NCBI GenBank assembly: GCA_038200385.1
Contig: JBBPYA010000363.1
Location: 1-7,164 of the forward strand
Direction: 5' to 3'
Source: JBBPYA01 sp038200385
GTDB taxonomy: Bacteria > Actinomycetota > Actinomycetes > Mycobacteriales > Geodermatophilaceae
Length of the DNA: 7,164 nt
The position numbers and the translations under genes were made by a program. Every line of letters starts with the position of its first letter. Positions within the stretch are counted from its first letter, which is position 1. Below, piece by piece: positions 1 through 5,802 of the stretch. Below the pieces are notes generated by a model, which did no database searches, was not told the origin of the DNA, and saw nothing but the letters and a program-made list of their open reading frames with translations.

Positions 1-155
1 GAACCTACGCCCGAACCGACGTCATCCTGCTCATCCAAGACCTCCACGTCACCATCGTGAACGCCGCCACCGGCGAGATACTGCGCCACCTCACCATCGA
101 CCCACGCAAGGACTATCAGCCGACCGGAAGGCCACCAGGCCCCACAAGGAAGTGA
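1..155 (+). CDS. Transposase, IS481/IS3-like DDE type, C-terminal fragment (5' end outside window)
   Basis: An open frame enters from the left edge (codons in register from base 3) and stops at TGA 153-155, giving the last 50 residues. The end has the pattern ILLIQDLHVTIVNAATGEIL, then RHLTIDPRKDYQPTG and a basic Pro-rich tail. From memory, the C-terminus following the rve/DDE integrase core in actinobacterial IS481-type (and some IS3-type) transposases looks like this: a hydrophobic strand, 'ATGE(I/L)LR.LT.DP..DYQ'. The enzyme would cut and join the ends of its own insertion sequence. The DDE residues lie outside the window, so I cannot judge whether the copy is intact or active. The family call rests only on this tail. 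A tRNA gene lies 57 bp beyond the stop on the opposite strand. Confidence 0.72.
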   Translation, partial: TYARTDVILLIQDLHVTIVNAATGEILRHLTIDPRKDYQPTGRPPGPTRK

Positions 156-189
156 GCCGAACCTACAGATTGCAGGTCCAGCCCATTCC

Positions 190-205
190 GATGTCCTGCG
201 ACATC
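190..205. repeat. Perfect inverted repeat GATGTC-CTGC-GACATC
   Basis: Six-bp arms at 190-195 and 200-205 are separated by a 4-base loop, just past the tRNA-Pro 3' end. It may be part of the insertion-sequence terminus, where the transposase binds. Read from the minus strand it could also act as a 3' processing or termination hairpin for the tRNA transcript. No T-tract follows, so it is not a canonical intrinsic terminator. Confidence 0.5.
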
Positions 206-211
206 ACACTG

Positions 212-285
<74 letters not shown>

Positions 286-295
286 GTCGGCGCTG

Positions 296-301
296 AGCGT
301 A
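296..301 (-). promoter_or_regulatory. Possible -10 element of the tRNA-Pro promoter
   Basis: On the minus strand, TACGCT (fits TANNNT) ends 10 bp before the first base of the tRNA, a sensible position for a tRNA promoter with a leader of a few bases. No good TTGACA-like -35 sits 16-18 bp further upstream, so the call is weak. A TGGACA at 354-359 (minus strand) is an alternative -35, but it pairs only with a poor -10. Confidence 0.28.
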
Positions 302-376
302 CCCCAGGTCCGTGGACGGTCCCGGACTCGCTCGCTATGCCCGCGATGCTGACTGTCCACAGCCAGCCTTCGAGTC

Positions 377-405
377 TGGACCGAGGGGTATCGGAGGAGT
401 ACATT
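377..405 (+). promoter_or_regulatory. Candidate sigma-A-type promoter of the DUF222-HNH gene (TGGACC-N17-TACATT)
   Basis: The -35 TGGACC is at 377-382 and the -10 TACATT at 400-405, separated by exactly 17 bp. Both match the housekeeping pattern acceptably (TTGACA/TANNNT). With the -10 ending at 405, transcription should start near 412, one base from the GTG start codon at 413. The GGAGGAG at 393-399 would then lie in the promoter spacer, outside the transcript, so it would not serve as a Shine-Dalgarno. The last base of the -10 is the first base of the LexA box, which is the arrangement expected for repression by steric blocking. Confidence 0.55.
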
Positions 406-420
406 CGAACATGTGTTCGA
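405..420. promoter_or_regulatory. LexA/SOS box, perfect match, spanning the start codon
   Basis: TCGAACATGTGTTCGA has arms TCGAAC (405-410) and GTTCGA (415-420) around four bases. This is an exact match to the mycobacterial/actinobacterial SOS-box consensus TCGAAC(N4)GTTCGA. The site covers the predicted +1, the GTG start codon (413-415) and codons 2-3 (Phe-Asp). LexA bound here should block transcription until RecA-stimulated LexA self-cleavage after DNA damage. SOS boxes at the start of 13E12-family genes are known from M. tuberculosis, which supports both the operator and the choice of start. Confidence 0.9.
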
Positions 421-2062
421 TATTGCCTCTCTCAACGATGCCGAGCTGGTTGCCCGGCTCGCGTCGGGCGAGCGCCTGATCGCCGTTACCCAGGCTCAGC
501 AGATCGCGCTGACGGCGGAGTTGCACCGACGGGCGCCGGAGTGGATCACCCGGGCCGACCCGTCGTGTCCCGGGATGGATCCCGCCGAGGTGACCGCCGC
601 CGAGATCGGACCGGCACTGCGGATCTCCCGGCGCGCCGCCTCGGACCGAGTTCACTTCGCCTTGACCGTGCTGTCCCGGCTGCCTGCCTCCGTCGCCGCT
701 CTGGCCGCCGGCGCACTCAGCTTGACCAAGCTGAGGATGATCGCCGAGCACACGGCCGTCCTGGATGACCCCGCCTGCGCGGCGGTCGAGGCGCAGGTGC
801 TCGTGCGGGCCGGGCAACAGACTCCGGGCGGCCTGGGGGTCAGCCTGGCCCGCGCCGTGCTGGCCGCCGACCCCGCAGCAGCCGAGCGACGGCACGCTGC
901 CGCTGTTGCCGAACGCCGGGTCGATTTCTACCCGGCCGAGGACGGCATGAGCATCCTGAGGGCTCTGCTGTCCGCGCCGGATGCACTACGCGCCCACCGG
1001 GCTCTCACGGACGCCGCCAAGGCCTCCGGCGCCAAGCACGCAGGCCATTCCGCCGACACCACCCGCGCGGCCGTGGGGAGCGGTCCCGGAGCGGCGGAGG
1101 GCGGCAGTTGCCCCGAGACGCTGGACAGTCGTCGCGCCGATCTGTTCCTGAGTGCTCTGCTGGGCCTCGATACCCCATCGGATGCGAACGCCGCCACTGA
1201 CCGCCGGAGCAAGCGCCACGCGAGCGAGGGCGGGGCGAGCAAAGGCCACCCGAGCGAGGGCCACCCGAGCGAGGGCCACCCGAGCGAAGGCCACCCGAGC
1301 GAAGGCCACCCGAGCGAGGGCGGCGAAAGCAAGGTCGGCCACGGCAAAGTCGGCGCAACCAACGAAACCGACGACCACCGTCAGGTCCCTGACGCTGCCA
1401 CGAAGCCGGCCTCTCGTCGATCGGCAAACGGTCCGGCCGCGATCCGCGTGACCGTGCCGTGGACCACGCTGGCCGGACTCGACGACCAGCCTGGTCAGTT
1501 GCACGGGTACGGGGCGATCACCGCCGACACCGTCCGCCGACTGGCCGCGGATGCCACCTGGACACGGCTGCTCACCGATCCGGCAACGGGTGCCGTACTC
1601 GACGTCGGGACCACGACCTACTCACCGCCGGCAGCTCTGGACCGCCACGTCCGCAGCCGCGACGTCAGCTGTCGCTTCCCCGGCTGCCGCCAACCCGCCG
1701 ACCGCGCTGACCTCGATCACACGAGGCCCTATCCGGCCGGCCCGACCTCCGCGGCCAACCTCGCGGCGCTGTGCCGCCCGGACCATCGCCTTAAGACCCT
1801 CACCCGTTGGCGGGTCGAGCAGCACCCCGACGGCACCCTGCGCTGGACCTCCCCGACCGGGCAGCGTTATGACACCCATCCCCCGCCTACTCACCCGCTC
1901 CTGCGTCCACTCTCGCGGGCACTCCCGCCAGAACCACATCCGCCCCCGCTGCCGGCCGGGCATCCCTTGGTGGAAGCCACTGCGTGGTGGCTCGAGCTAC
2001 CACCTCCGGTGGAGAGCCGCTGGGACGAGGGGCAGTGGGATGAACATCCCGATGCGGCGTGA
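413..2062 (+). CDS. DUF222 (13E12 family) protein with C-terminal HNH endonuclease domain
   Basis: This 549-aa protein starts at GTG 413. No ATG lies upstream in frame, and the N-terminus MFDIASLNDAELV resembles 13E12-family starts. The helical N-terminal half (about residues 5-260) matches DUF222, with ALTAELHRR at the start and LAAGALSLTKLRMIAEHT further on. Residues about 265-345 are a hydrophilic Ser/Gly/Glu linker containing five GHPSE repeats (278-302). The C-terminal HNH domain has CRFPGC (Cys420, Cys425), DLDH (Asp435-His436), Asn449 in AANLAALC, Cys454 and His458. The four Cys/His residues are placed to bind structural zinc, and His436, Asn449 and His458 fit the metal-dependent nuclease core. 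All key residues are present, so nuclease activity is plausible; the cellular substrate of the family is unknown. A Pro-rich tail follows, up to the acidic end DEGQWDEHPDAA. It is longer than the roughly 450-500 aa I recall for mycobacterial relatives, largely because of the linker. The gene appears LexA-regulated and monocistronic. Confidence 0.93.
   Translation: MFDIASLNDAELVARLASGERLIAVTQAQQIALTAELHRRAPEWITRADPSCPGMDPAEVTAAEIGPALRISRRAASDRVHFALTVLSRLPASVAALAAGALSLTKLRMIAEHTAVLDDPACAAVEAQVLVRAGQQTPGGLGVSLARAVLAADPAAAERRHAAAVAERRVDFYPAEDGMSILRALLSAPDALRAHRALTDAAKASGAKHAGHSADTTRAAVGSGPGAAEGGSCPETLDSRRADLFLSALLGLDTPSDANAATDRRSKRHASEGGASKGHPSEGHPSEGHPSEGHPSEGHPSEGGESKVGHGKVGATNETDDHRQVPDAATKPASRRSANGPAAIRVTVPWTTLAGLDDQPGQLHGYGAITADTVRRLAADATWTRLLTDPATGAVLDVGTTTYSPPAALDRHVRSRDVSCRFPGCRQPADRADLDHTRPYPAGPTSAANLAALCRPDHRLKTLTRWRVEQHPDGTLRWTSPTGQRYDTHPPPTHPLLRPLSRALPPEPHPPPLPAGHPLVEATAWWLELPPPVESRWDEGQWDEHPDAA
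1214..1333 (+). repeat. In-frame 15-bp tandem repeat (GHPSE) in the linker of the DUF222-HNH gene
   Basis: Five nearly identical 15-bp units, GGCCACCCGAGCGA(G/A), run without gaps from 1244 to 1318. Units 1, 2 and 5 end in G and units 3 and 4 in A, a synonymous GAG/GAA difference. Two degenerate units precede them in register (1214-1228 RHASE, 1229-1243 GGASK) and one follows (1319-1333 GGESK). Because the period is a multiple of three, gain or loss of units changes the linker by five residues without breaking the frame. The near identity points to recent slippage or unequal exchange. Confidence 0.95.
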
Positions 2063-2066
2063 CTCA

Positions 2067-2090
2067 CCCCCGGGGACGCTGCCCCGGGGG
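2067..2090. terminator. Perfect G+C hairpin after the DUF222-HNH stop codon, terminator-like
   Basis: CCCCCGGGG (2067-2075) and CCCCGGGGG (2082-2090) are exact reverse complements with a 6-base loop, ACGCTG. The hairpin starts 5 bases after the TGA at 2060-2062. It lies between two convergent genes and could stop transcription from either side. No U-tract follows, as is often the case for actinobacterial terminators. Alternatively it may be a by-product of the surrounding repeat array. Confidence 0.5.
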
Positions 2091-2139
2091 GCTGCCCTCG
2101 GGGGACGGTGCCCTCGGGGACGCTGGCCCGGGGACGCTG
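2067..2139. repeat. Five imperfect 14-15 bp tandem repeats, core GGGGACGCTG
   Basis: Core copies start at 2072 (GGGGACGCTG), 2086 (degenerate GGGGGGCTG), 2101 (GGGGACGGTG), 2116 (GGGGACGCTG) and 2130 (GGGGACGCTG), each preceded by CCCC, CCCT or CCC. The spacing is 14, 15, 15 and 14 bp. The array fills most of the 84-bp gap between the convergent DUF222-HNH and cupin genes. Each unit is partly self-complementary (CCCCGGGG), so several alternative hairpins can form. Confidence 0.8.
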
Positions 2140-2146
2140 CTGCGAC

Positions 2147-2628
2147 TCAGCCGGTCAGGAACGTGAAGCCGTACTTGTCAGCGAGCCCGGCCATCGCCGT
2201 GATGTCGGCCGGATCCAGGGGTGCCGGGATGGCCCCGCGTCGCCCGGGCTTGCCGATCCCGGCAAACATGCCCTCCACCCCGGCCGGGGAGTACATGAAC
2301 AGCATCCGGGCCGGGCCGGTCCCGACATTGCTGTAGCTGTGCGCCACTCCGGGGGGGGACGTAGAGCACGGTTCCGGGTCGGGCGTCGTACGTCTGGTCG
2401 GCGACATGGAAGGTCATCTCGCCCGCCAGCAGCACGAACGTCTCCTCCTCCCCGTGATGGGCGTGCGACGGCGGGCCTGCCTCGGGGAGCACCAGTGCCT
2501 CCAGCAAGGGTGAACGCCCCGCTGGTCTGCGCGCCGGACAGCAGGGTCGTGTAGGTGTCCCCGACGAGGAACACTGAGTCCCCGCCGTCGGGTGGAACAT
2601 GGACCGGCGTCGTGCTGGCACCCGTCAC
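2147..2628 (-). pseudogene. Cupin-domain protein gene broken by two +1 frameshifts
   Basis: One cupin protein is spread over three minus-strand frames. It starts at GTG 2628 with a good Shine-Dalgarno GGAGG (2635-2639) six bases upstream. Frame 1 gives GDTYTTLLSGAQTSGAFTL. After a shift at about 2505-2510, frame 2 gives EALVLPEAGPPSHAHHGEEE and onward to GTVLYVPP. After a second shift in the eight-G run 2351-2358, frame 3 gives GVAHSYSN through KYGFTFLTG to TGA at 2147. Removing one base at each point restores about 159 aa, a normal length for small cupins. The joined sequence holds motif 1 (GPPSHAHHGEEETF...G, metal ligands HxH and E) and motif 2 (GTVLYVPPGVAH.YSN, last His ligand), so it would be a metal-binding beta-barrel of unknown substrate. 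It sits 60 bp after der and may be read with it. If the shifts are sequencing errors, the gene is intact. Confidence 0.8.
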
Positions 2629-2634
2629 GAGACG

Positions 2635-2639
2635 CCTCC
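2635..2639 (-). promoter_or_regulatory. Ribosome binding site of the cupin gene
   Basis: GGAGG on the minus strand, six bases before GTG 2626-2628. It decides the start of the broken cupin frame and is stronger than the sites of the neighbouring operon genes. It suggests that this gene was translated independently of der. Confidence 0.7.
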
Positions 2640-2688
2640 ATCCGACAGGGCTGCGGGTGAGGTGAGTGTGCCCTGAATCCGCGAGCGG

Positions 2689-4014
2689 TCAACGCCGGGC
2701 GCGCTTCTCCCGGACCCGGACGCTGACCTCGATCGGCGAGCCGGCGAAGCCGAAGTCTTCGCGCAGCCGGCGTTCCAGGAATCTGCGGTACCCGGCCTCG
2801 AGGAACCCGGTGGAGAACACCACGAACCGGGGAGGCCGGGTGTCGGCCTGGGTGGCGAACAGGACGCGCACCGCCCGGCCGCCGCGGGAGGGTGGCGGGG
2901 TCGCGGCCACCACGTCGGTCAGCCACGCGTTCAACCGGCCGGTTGGGATCCGCTGCTCCCAGGAGACCAGCGCCGCCCGCAGCGCCGGGGCCACCCGTGC
3001 CACCCCCCGCCCGGTGAGAGCCGAGACGTTGATCCGGGCCGCCCACTGCACCCGCGCCAGGTCCCGTTCGATCTCCCGGTCCAACAGCAGCCGGCGGTCC
3101 TCGTCGAGCAGGTCCCACTTGTTGAGCGCCAGCACCAGCGCCCGGCCGGCGTCGACCACCGCAGAGATGACCCGCTGGTCCTGCTCGCTGATCGGCTCGC
3201 TGGCCTCGATCAGCACGATGGCCACCTCGGCCGCGTCGATCGCCGACGTCGTACGCAGGCTCGCGTAGTACTCCGCGCCCGAGGCGTGCGACACCCGCCG
3301 CCGAAGTCCCGCGGTGTCCACGAAGCGCCACACCTCGTCCCCGAGGGTCACCAGGCTGTCGACAGGATCGACCGTCGTCCCGGCGACCGGGTCCACCACC
3401 GAGCGCTCCTCCCCCACCAGGCGGTTGAGCAGGCTGGACTTGCCGACGTTCGGTCTGCCCACCAGCGCGACCCGCCGCGGGCCGCCCTCCACCTCGACCT
3501 CGCGCGGCGCCGTCGGCAGCGCGTCCAGGATTGCGTCCAGCAGGTCCCCGCTGCCCCGCCCGTGCAGAGCGCTGACCGCGTACGGCTCCCCCAACCCGAG
3601 CCGCCACAGCGCCGACGCCTCGGCCTCGGTCCGCTCGTCGTCCACCTTGTTCGCGGCCAGCAGCACCGGTCTGTCCCCGCGCCGCAGCACCCGCGCCACC
3701 GCGTCGTCCACCTCGGTCGCCCCCACCGAGGCGTCCACCACCAGCAGCACCGCGTCGGCGGTGGCGATCGCCCGCTCGGCCTGCTCGGCCACCCTGGCCC
3801 GCAGGCCGGTCGCGTCCGGTTCCCAGCCGCCGGTGTCCACGACGGTGAACTGCCGGCCGCGCCACAGCGCGTCGTAGGCGACCCGGTCCCGGGTCACGCC
3901 CGGTACGTCCTGGACGACCGCCTCGCGCCGACCCAGGATCCGGTTGACCAAGCTGGATTTGCCGACGTTGGGCCGACCGACGACAGCAAGTACCGGATTC
4001 GCCGACTCGCTCAC
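2689..4014 (-). CDS. der: Ribosome assembly GTPase Der (EngA), double GTPase
   Basis: 441 aa, the normal size for the family. Der is an essential cytoplasmic GTPase that binds the 50S subunit and acts in its late assembly. It carries two tandem G domains. The first has G1 GRPNVGKS (13-20), switch Thr41 in GVTRDR, G3 DTGG (60-63) and G4 NKVD (122-125). The second has G1 GRPNVGKS (186-193), GTT (212-214), G3 DTAG (233-236) and G4 NKWD (298-301). A C-terminal KH-like domain (about 350-441) ends in the basic VREKRARR. All nucleotide-binding motifs are intact. The GTG start at 4014 forms a GTGA overlap with the cmk stop; only a weak AGG-type ribosome site precedes it, so translational coupling to cmk is likely. 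It is the last intact gene of the minus-strand operon; the broken cupin gene follows after 60 bp. Confidence 0.98.
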   Translation of the reverse strand: MSESANPVLAVVGRPNVGKSSLVNRILGRREAVVQDVPGVTRDRVAYDALWRGRQFTVVDTGGWEPDATGLRARVAEQAERAIATADAVLLVVDASVGATEVDDAVARVLRRGDRPVLLAANKVDDERTEAEASALWRLGLGEPYAVSALHGRGSGDLLDAILDALPTAPREVEVEGGPRRVALVGRPNVGKSSLLNRLVGEERSVVDPVAGTTVDPVDSLVTLGDEVWRFVDTAGLRRRVSHASGAEYYASLRTTSAIDAAEVAIVLIEASEPISEQDQRVISAVVDAGRALVLALNKWDLLDEDRRLLLDREIERDLARVQWAARINVSALTGRGVARVAPALRAALVSWEQRIPTGRLNAWLTDVVAATPPPSRGGRAVRVLFATQADTRPPRFVVFSTGFLEAGYRRFLERRLREDFGFAGSPIEVSVRVREKRARR

Positions 4015-4670
4015 GTGAGCACCAGCCTGGCCAGGGTCAGGATGTGCTCGACCACCTGCTCCTGCGTCAACGCCGTGGAGTCGACGACCACCGCGTGCGG
4101 CGCCGGCCGCAGCGGGCTGGCCGCCCGGCTGCCGTCCAGTGCGTCACGGCGGCGCAGCGCGGCCCCGGTGGCCACCGCATCACCTGCGGTCTCCTGGGCG
4201 CGCCGCACGGCCCGCACGTCCGGTTCCGCGGTCAGGTACACCTGCAGCCGCGCGTCAGGGACGACCACCGAACCGATGTCTCGACCCTCCACGACGATGC
4301 GGCCGGCCCCGATGGCCGCCCGCTGCAGGTCCACCAGGAGCGAGCGCAGTTCCGGCACCGCGGACACCGCGGACACCGCTGCGGTGACCTCCGGGCTGCG
4401 GATCGCCGCCTCGACGTGCCGGCCCATCGCCACCACGTCCTCGATCTCCGGGTCGGTGCCGACCTGCAGCCCGTGCCGGCGGACGAGGGCACTGGCCTGC
4501 TCCACCGGTACCCCGGCCTGCAGCACCAGCCAGGTCGCGGCGCGGTACATCGCCCCGGTGTCCAGGTACCGCCAGCCCAGCGCCGTGGCGACCGCGCGCG
4601 AGACCGTCGACTTGCCGGTCCCCGAGGGGCCGTCGACGGCGATCACGTCCGCCGGCCCGTACGCCGTCAC
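4011..4670 (-). CDS. cmk: Cytidylate kinase (CMP/dCMP kinase)
   Basis: 219 aa, normal length. It transfers phosphate from ATP to CMP or dCMP, feeding CDP into RNA, DNA and phospholipid precursor pools. The P-loop GPSGTGKST is at 14-22, followed by YLDTGAMYRA (34-43), which contacts the base and sugar. The family motif EGRDIGSVVVPDA is at 127-139. The lid and CMP-binding region carries RRRDALDGSRAASPLRPAPHAVVVDST. All landmarks are present. The GTG start at 4670 overlaps the aroH stop as GTGA, and the stop overlaps der in the same way. The cmk-der pair is conserved in actinobacteria and joins nucleotide supply with ribosome assembly. Confidence 0.97.
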   Translation of the reverse strand: MTAYGPADVIAVDGPSGTGKSTVSRAVATALGWRYLDTGAMYRAATWLVLQAGVPVEQASALVRRHGLQVGTDPEIEDVVAMGRHVEAAIRSPEVTAAVSAVSAVPELRSLLVDLQRAAIGAGRIVVEGRDIGSVVVPDARLQVYLTAEPDVRAVRRAQETAGDAVATGAALRRRDALDGSRAASPLRPAPHAVVVDSTALTQEQVVEHILTLARLVLT

Positions 4671-5068
4671 TGTGGCAGGTCCGTCCGCAGCGCGGCGGCC
4701 CCGCGCAGGTAGGCGTGCCGCAGCTCGCTGCGGGCCTTTTCGGTCTCGACGTGCGCCAGCAGCCGCAGCACCCGCGGCAGCGCGCCGGGTACGGCGATCT
4801 CGGTGGCGCAGAGCAACGGGACGTCGGTGAGCCCGAGTTGCCGGGCGGCGTACGCCGGGAACTCCGCGGTCAGATCCGGGGTCGCGGTGAACACGATGCT
4901 GATGACGTCGGCCGGGCGCACGTCGTTGCGATCCAGGACGGCGCTCACCAGCTCACCGGCCCCGTCCAGGATCGCCTGCCGATCGTTGCCCTCGACCTGG
5001 ATCGCGCCACGCAGCGCGCGCACGGCCACGTGGCCTCCCTTCGCCACGGTCAGGGTAACCGGGCTCAT
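4667..5068 (-). CDS. aroH: Chorismate mutase, AroH class (monofunctional)
   Basis: 133 aa, the size of the trimeric B. subtilis AroH. It rearranges chorismate to prephenate, the branch point to phenylalanine and tyrosine. By alignment from memory with B. subtilis AroH, the active-site residues are all present: Arg20 (VRALRGA), Cys87 and Glu90 (LLCATEI), Arg102 (PRVLRLL) and Tyr120 (RHAYLRG). The family signature FTATPDLTAEFPA is at 60-72. The usual RGATTV near the N-terminus reads RGAIQV here. The ATG at 5068 overlaps the rluB stop (ATGA) and the stop overlaps cmk (GTGA). In Streptomyces a prephenate dehydrogenase gene (tyrA) lies between aroH and cmk, as far as I recall; here none does. Confidence 0.95.
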   Translation of the reverse strand: MSPVTLTVAKGGHVAVRALRGAIQVEGNDRQAILDGAGELVSAVLDRNDVRPADVISIVFTATPDLTAEFPAYAARQLGLTDVPLLCATEIAVPGALPRVLRLLAHVETEKARSELRHAYLRGAAALRTDLPQ

Positions 5069-5802
5069 AGGCCGGTCAGCGCGTACAGCTGGCCCAGCTC
5101 CTTGCCGGTCAGCGGGCGGATCGAGCCCGGCCGCATCGAACCGAGCTGCACCGGCCCCAGGGCGGTGCGCACCAGCCGGCTGACCGGGCGGTCGGCCGCG
5201 TCGAGCATCCGGCGTACGACGTGCTTGCGGCCCTCGTGCAGAACCACCTCGACCTGGGCCCGCCCGCCGACCTGGGCGAGTACCCGGAAGTGGTCGGCCC
5301 GCGCCGGGCCGTCGTCGAGCTCGATCCCGCTCCGGAGCCGGCGCCCGAGATCGCGCGGGACCGGCGCGGCGATCTCGGCCAGGTAGGTCTTGGGCACCTC
5401 GTACGACGGGTGCGCCAGCCGGTGCGCGAGTGGCCCGTCGTTGGTGAGCAGCAGCAGGCCTTCGCTGTCGGCGTCCAGCCGCCCGACGTGGAACAACCCG
5501 GGCTGGGCGACGTAGTCGCCGACCGCGGGCCGACCACGCTCGTCGGACATCGTGGACACCACTCCGCGCGGCTTGTTCAGGATCAGATGGGTCACCGCGG
5601 AGTTGACGTTGACCCGGTTGCCGTCGACGGCCACGACGGCGGTGACCGGATCGACCCGCATGCCCTGCGCGACCACCAGCCGCCCGTCGACGCTGACCCG
5701 GCCGGCGGCGATCAGCTCCTCGCAGGCCCGCCGGGACCCGATGCCCGCCGCGGCGAGCACCTTCTGCAGCCGGATCCCCTGCTCACCGGCCCGGTCAGGC
5801 AT
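5065..5802 (-). CDS. rluB: 23S rRNA pseudouridine synthase, RsuA/RluB family
   Basis: 245 aa. It isomerises a specific uridine of rRNA to pseudouridine. The RluB assignment (helix 80 of 23S rRNA, around U2605 in E. coli numbering) follows from family and context, not from a proven target. An N-terminal S4 RNA-binding domain (about 11-57) has IRLQKVLAAAGIGSRRACE and GRVSVDG. The catalytic domain has LNKPRGVVST (75-84) and GRLDADSEGLLLLTNDG (107-123), in which Asp110 is the expected nucleophile. Further on are the family motifs EVPKTY and LHEGRKHVVRRM. The ATG at 5802 overlaps the scpB stop by 8 bp. It follows scpA-scpB in the order typical of actinobacteria and many firmicutes. Confidence 0.95.
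   Translation of the reverse strand: MPDRAGEQGIRLQKVLAAAGIGSRRACEELIAAGRVSVDGRLVVAQGMRVDPVTAVVAVDGNRVNVNSAVTHLILNKPRGVVSTMSDERGRPAVGDYVAQPGLFHVGRLDADSEGLLLLTNDGPLAHRLAHPSYEVPKTYLAEIAAPVPRDLGRRLRSGIELDDGPARADHFRVLAQVGGRAQVEVVLHEGRKHVVRRMLDAADRPVSRLVRTALGPVQLGSMRPGSIRPLTGKELGQLYALTGL

Larger units (their letters stand above)
1..208 (+). mobile_element. Right end of an insertion sequence (IS481-like), candidate boundary near 208
   Basis: The transposase tail ends at 155 and the next recognisable feature is a tRNA whose 3' base is at 212, so the right end of the element should lie between them. On the minus strand, the sequence from 208 inward reads TGTGATGTCGCAGGACATCG. IS481-family inverted repeats commonly begin with TGT, so 208 is my candidate tip. 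The left end is outside the window, so neither the inverted repeat nor a target duplication can be confirmed. An alternative is that the IS ends earlier, between 156 and 190, and the last bases are the native tRNA 3' flank. Confidence 0.45.

Noticed and set aside
393..399. GGAGGAG as the Shine-Dalgarno of the DUF222-HNH gene
   Set aside because: It is 13 bases from the GTG, longer than usual, and falls in the spacer of the best promoter. I kept it only as an alternative to a leaderless start.
411..479. ATG at 411 as a start codon inside the LexA box
   Set aside because: It is out of frame with the DUF222 protein and reaches a stop after about 22 codons.
1214..1333. CRISPR-like array
   Set aside because: The units are directly adjacent, with no spacers, and are in frame within a coding region.
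928..1504. Minus-strand open frames over the repeat, with periodic sequences such as GWPSL and ARVAF
   Set aside because: The periodicity is just the 15-bp repeat of the DUF222-HNH gene read in other frames.
2629..2688. Promoter or terminator between der and the cupin gene
   Set aside because: I could see no convincing -35/-10 pair or hairpin in this 60-bp gap apart from the ribosome binding site.
2414..3865. 483-aa minus-strand open frame overlapping der and the cupin gene
   Set aside because: It is a shifted frame of der, rich in Gly/Arg/Ala. Only its last few residues touch the cupin sequence.
3286..4830. 514-aa plus-strand open frame
   Set aside because: It lies antisense to der and cmk, which have complete family motifs. 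The frame is open only because of GC-rich codon bias; its product is low-complexity Arg/Pro/Ala with no recognisable domain.
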